In this document: piece after piece, positions 21,716 to 23,826 of the stretch | How the letters are laid out: the number at the start of each line of letters is the position of its first letter | Numbering within the stretch: the first letter of the stretch is position 1 | Source: Euryarchaeota archaeon UBA125 | Lineage (GTDB): Archaea; Thermoplasmatota; Poseidoniia; Poseidoniales; Thalassarchaeaceae | Assembly (NCBI GenBank): GCA_002502625.1 | Contig: DAPV01000075.1 | Location: 1-23,826, forward strand | Reading direction: 5' to 3' | DNA length: 23,826 nt | The notes under the pieces: model-generated | Told to the model about the DNA's origin: nothing | Databases searched by the model: none | The model's input: the letters and a program-made list of their open reading frames with translations, nothing else | Program-made: the position numbers and the translations under genes

Positions 21716-22342
21716 TTAATTGGGCCCTAAACGACTGTCTAAGTAATTTTTAGCTATCTCCAAATTAATATCAATCGTATTTGGAGATTGGGTTGTTCCT
21801 GTTCCTATTTTATTCTCAAAAACATTTGGAATTGTAATTGGTTTTATCGACCATGATTCAAATGATGTGTCATCTCTTTGTGAAAAAAAGGATATTTCTG
21901 GTGGTGGTTTGTCTGAATGGATATAACAATACCATTTATGAGAGTTAGATTCTGGTAAACTAATATTATGTAAAATGTTGAATGATATTTCGCCCATCAA
22001 TGGTGTAGATCCTCTAATTTCTCCGGTGTTAGAAGAAATTTGTTTAAAGGTTGCACGAGTAGAAATTTTAGCTCCATTATTAGCCAAAACAATAGCCAAA
22101 TGTTTCTCGAACCATTCAGAGCGTAATGATGATGATGATATATTCAACGAATTAGGTAGTGGTTCTAATTGTAATTCGTTAAGAATATTAACAGATGAAA
22201 AGATACCACAAGAATTGGTGGGCATTCCAATCTCCGCAGAAGGATGTAACAATAAAATGGAATCGTTAGTAGTGGTTTGAATTAATCTAGCAGAAATTAA
22301 AGAAATAATATCTGAAGTGGGAAATACATGATCAAAAATCAT
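21716..22342 (-). CDS. Shortened geranylgeranyl-reductase-like protein lacking the FAD glycine motif
   Basis: A 208-residue protein. Its first 100 residues can be laid on the N-terminal half of archaeal geranylgeranyl reductases: FDHVFPTSDIISLISARLIQ at the place of the Rossmann strand and GxGxxG helix, then SILLLHPSAEIGMPTNSCGI (29-47) against the usual LL.EK..EIG.PV.CGEG, then RSEWFEKHLAIVLANNGAKI (74-93) against ER..FDKHLA..A...GA.V. The glycine-rich dinucleotide motif is replaced by PTSDII, and nothing matches the later GDAA FAD motif or the substrate domain; full reductases are about 390-450 residues. So FAD binding is doubtful. The ATG overlaps the ferredoxin stop (ATGA) and GGGP synthase follows. 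It may be a regulatory or structural relative, or a decayed gene under drift. The assignment is my own reading, medium confidence. Confidence 0.6.
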   Translation of the reverse strand: MIFDHVFPTSDIISLISARLIQTTTNDSILLLHPSAEIGMPTNSCGIFSSVNILNELQLEPLPNSLNISSSSLRSEWFEKHLAIVLANNGAKISTRATFKQISSNTGEIRGSTPLMGEISFNILHNISLPESNSHKWYCYIHSDKPPPEISFFSQRDDTSFESWSIKPITIPNVFENKIGTGTTQSPNTIDINLEIAKNYLDSRLGPN

Positions 22343-22545
22343 GGAGTCACCATTTCAACAATTGATAAAGCGTGTACCGGACATAAAGGAATGCAATGTT
22401 CACAATGTGTGCATTCTAACTCTTCTACTACAGCTAATTTGTCATCAAGGAAAAGGGCGTTTACAGGGCATAAAGCAATACATGCAGCACACCCAAAACA
22501 ACGTTCTTCGTCGACCTGGAAAATATGGTTGTCCATCCTTCCCAT
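22339..22545 (-). CDS. Two [4Fe-4S] cluster ferredoxin
   Basis: A 68-residue bacterial-type ferredoxin. Cluster motifs: Cys16-x2-Cys19-x2-Cys22-x3-Cys26-Pro (CFGCAACIALCP) and Cys45-x2-Cys48-x2-Cys51-x3-Cys55-Pro (CTHCEHCIPLCP), each Cys exchanging with the other set as in two-cluster ferredoxins. The two-fold repeat is clear. ATG 22545 is used; ATG 22536 is an alternative that leaves all Cys in place. It overlaps the reductase-like gene by four bases, so the pair is coupled. In Methanosarcina acetivorans a ferredoxin encoded next to geranylgeranyl reductase supplies its electrons, which suggests the same link here or a relic of it. Confidence 0.93.
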   Translation of the reverse strand: MGRMDNHIFQVDEERCFGCAACIALCPVNALFLDDKLAVVEELECTHCEHCIPLCPVHALSIVEMVTP

Positions 22546-22861
22546 GATTGATCGAGGAAATGATACGGAATCAAGTTGATGGTTAAAATCTAAAAAATAA
22601 ACAAATTAATGAGAAATTCCCAATCCCCCTAATTTCTAGTGGAGAAAATTTTCTTTAGGCTCTATAAAAATCAATACAAATTATTATTGTAAAAATCAAT
22701 ATACAATATTACTATAACATCTAAGACTTATTATTATTGACTCTATCAATTTACAATTTTAATTGGATCTTATTGAAATATTTTATTTCCACTGGAATCA
22801 AAGGGGTCTCTCTCTGGATTGATGACTTGTTTCAAGTACTCTCAATGATTAACTAAGTTTG
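22546..22861. other. Divergent AT-rich intergenic region without a gene
   Basis: 316 bases separate the ferredoxin gene (minus) and the beta-CASP nuclease gene (plus). The stretch from about 22585 to 22800 is very AT-rich, with several TATA-like runs and imperfect repeats. No open frame of note, tRNA-like fold or protein motif was seen. It should hold both divergent promoters. GGATCTTATTG and AAATATTTTATTT (22777-22789) are possible TATA regions for the plus-strand gene, leaving a leader of 50 bases or more. Confidence 0.5.
22681..22760. repeat. Imperfect 30-base direct repeats in the divergent intergenic region
   Basis: Bases 22681-22710 and 22731-22760 match at 23 of 30 positions: both start TTATTATTG, then five variable bases, then ATCAAT, one variable base, TACAAT, one variable base, TT. 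The offset is exactly 50 bases. A related AAAAATCAATACAA segment lies at 22666-22679. These may be operator sites for one or both divergent genes or simply low-complexity AT sequence. Confidence 0.4.
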
Positions 22862-23826
22862 ATGGTATTCTATACTCCAGGACGCACAACCTCATATTCT
22901 TCTGAAGAAATAGAAAGTGGAATTCGATTTCATTTTCTTGGTGGTGCTCAAGAAGTTGGTAACGTAGCTTGTGTTATTGAAGATAATACCAAAACCCGCA
23001 TCTTAATTGATTATGGCTTATCTCCAGGAGATCCACCCACATATCCACAAGAAAGCCCATCAATTGATGCGGCTATTATCACCCACGCTCACTTAGATCA
23101 TATTGGAATGGTTCCATGGATTACAGCAAGTCATAATTGCCCATTACATGCCACACATCTTACTGCTGCATTAGCAGATATGATGTGGCAAGATACATAT
23201 AAAATTTCGAAAATAGAAGGCTATCCATTACCTTGGGATAGAAGAGATATTGAAGATTCTGATATGGCTTGGGAAACACATTCTTTCGGAGTAAAGCAGA
23301 CTATCGGAAGTTGGAATTGGAAATTACTCCAAGCTGGACATGTTCCTGGGGCTGCAATGATTCACATCGAAACACCGACTAAGAGTATACTATGGTCTGG
23401 CGATATAGATACAAGAGATACACCAAATGTAAGTGGGGCAAAACCAATAGAAACTGATATTCTAGTCTTAGAAGGTACATATGGAGGAAGAGAACATCCC
23501 GATCGTTTGGAAGAGGAATTGAGATTTGTTAACAAGGTAAAAGAAATTGTCAGTAGAGGTGGACTAACTATAATCCCAGCATTTGCATCAGGACGCGGTC
23601 AAGATATTCTTCGACTTCTTCACAAACATGCCCCACATCTCAATGTACATTATGATGGAATGGGTAAACGAGTCACTCGTCACTGGATGAACCACCCAGA
23701 ATTTATCCATAATGCACATGAATGGGAAAAAATATGGTCATGGGTTCGCAAGGTTGGAAGCAAATCAGATCGTAAGAAGGCACTGTCTGCAGATGTTATT
23801 GTAACCACTAGTGGAATGCTCAAAGG
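22862..23826 (+). CDS. Metallo-beta-lactamase/beta-CASP ribonuclease (CPSF/YSH1-like), cut at the right edge
   Basis: RNA-processing nuclease of the archaeal aCPSF type. From ATG 22862 the frame is open for 321 codons to the window end (usual length about 410-450). Seen: GGAQEVGNVACVI (28-40), the metal site THAHLDHIGMVP (74-85) with His75, His77, Asp79 and His80, the third-motif His in QAGHVPGAAM, the Asp of SGDIDTRDTP, and the beta-CASP features LVLEGTYGGREHP and IIPAFASGRGQDIL, then VIVTTSGML near the end. The N-terminus has no KH domains, so it belongs with the KH-less aCPSF2/COG1236 type and not aCPSF1. Expected role: 3'-end processing or decay of RNA, possibly termination. It is divergent from the ferredoxin gene. 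Confidence 0.94.
   Translation, partial: MVFYTPGRTTSYSSEEIESGIRFHFLGGAQEVGNVACVIEDNTKTRILIDYGLSPGDPPTYPQESPSIDAAIITHAHLDHIGMVPWITASHNCPLHATHLTAALADMMWQDTYKISKIEGYPLPWDRRDIEDSDMAWETHSFGVKQTIGSWNWKLLQAGHVPGAAMIHIETPTKSILWSGDIDTRDTPNVSGAKPIETDILVLEGTYGGREHPDRLEEELRFVNKVKEIVSRGGLTIIPAFASGRGQDILRLLHKHAPHLNVHYDGMGKRVTRHWMNHPEFIHNAHEWEKIWSWVRKVGSKSDRKKALSADVIVTTSGMLK

Noticed and set aside
21716..22342. Frameshift in the reductase-like gene hiding a full-length enzyme
   Set aside because: Only 38 bases lie between its stop and the GGGP synthase ATG, so there is no room for the missing 200 residues. The ferredoxin gene lies directly upstream.
22328..22579. Plus-strand Cys-containing frames opposite the ferredoxin
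   Set aside because: Antisense of a clear two-cluster ferredoxin; apparent Cys/His richness is a mirror effect.
1..23826. tRNA, rRNA, CRISPR array, transposon ends or attachment sites
   Set aside because: All intergenic stretches are short and AT-rich; I saw no cloverleaf-like pattern, regular spacer-repeat series, transposase, integrase or terminal inverted repeats.

Overview
The window reads as a piece of an AT-rich, gene-dense archaeal chromosome. Archaeal markers are geranylgeranylglyceryl phosphate (GGGP) synthase (ether lipids), ribosomal protein LX/eL20, prefoldin alpha, an archaeal-style SRP receptor FtsY, a CPSF-like beta-CASP nuclease and TATA-type promoters. These sit beside genes of bacterial or eukaryotic flavour: a bacterial-type UvrA, an AzgA purine permease, a eukaryote-type OMP decarboxylase and a lipoprotein with collagen-like and pentapeptide repeats. 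That mixture fits a marine planktonic Thermoplasmatota lineage (Marine Group II or III type). The lineage is inferred from gene content, not from a phylogenetic marker. I saw no rRNA, tRNA, CRISPR array, insertion sequence or prophage.

Layout. 1-3120 (minus): 5'-complete but 3'-cut uvrA and a DUF2892 membrane protein. 3205-7622 (plus): repeat-rich lipoprotein, pyrF, a one-helix membrane protein, then azgA and apt (purine uptake and salvage). 7623-12250 (minus): a compact run that reads, in transcription order, lipid kinase-like protein, prefoldin alpha, ftsY, DUF1844 protein, a degenerate receiver protein with a C-terminal membrane helix, and a PfkB-family kinase; several of these overlap by a few bases. 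12307-13793 (plus): a sugar nucleotidyltransferase-like protein translationally coupled to a SIRT5/CobB-like sirtuin. 13795-14052 (minus): ribosomal protein LX. 14132-18728 (plus): secreted, membrane-anchored subtilase, a MamK/MreB-like actin and a long coiled-coil protein. 18741-20861 (plus): small membrane proteins, a class I glutamine amidotransferase, a membrane-anchored hypothetical and a DUF309 protein. 20862-22545 (minus): GGGP synthase, a shortened geranylgeranyl-reductase-like protein and a two-cluster ferredoxin. 22862-end (plus): a 3'-cut beta-CASP nuclease.

How genes work together. pyrF and azgA-apt supply pyrimidine and purine nucleotides. prefoldin-ftsY-DUF1844-receiver is a protein folding and membrane targeting group; ribosomal protein LX, usually next to pfdA-ftsY in archaea, lies nearby but is separated by inserted genes. 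The ferredoxin, reductase-like protein and GGGP synthase form a plausible membrane lipid group, although the reductase-like protein has lost its FAD-binding glycine motif and about half the usual length. The actin and coiled-coil pair looks like an undescribed cytoskeletal module.

The most interesting signals are the truncated reductase/ferredoxin pair, the MamK-like actin with its coiled-coil neighbour, the eukaryote-type OMP decarboxylase, a nucleotidyltransferase that lacks both usual metal ligands, and lineage-specific changes in FtsY. All functions are inferred from sequence motifs read by eye; no searches were run.
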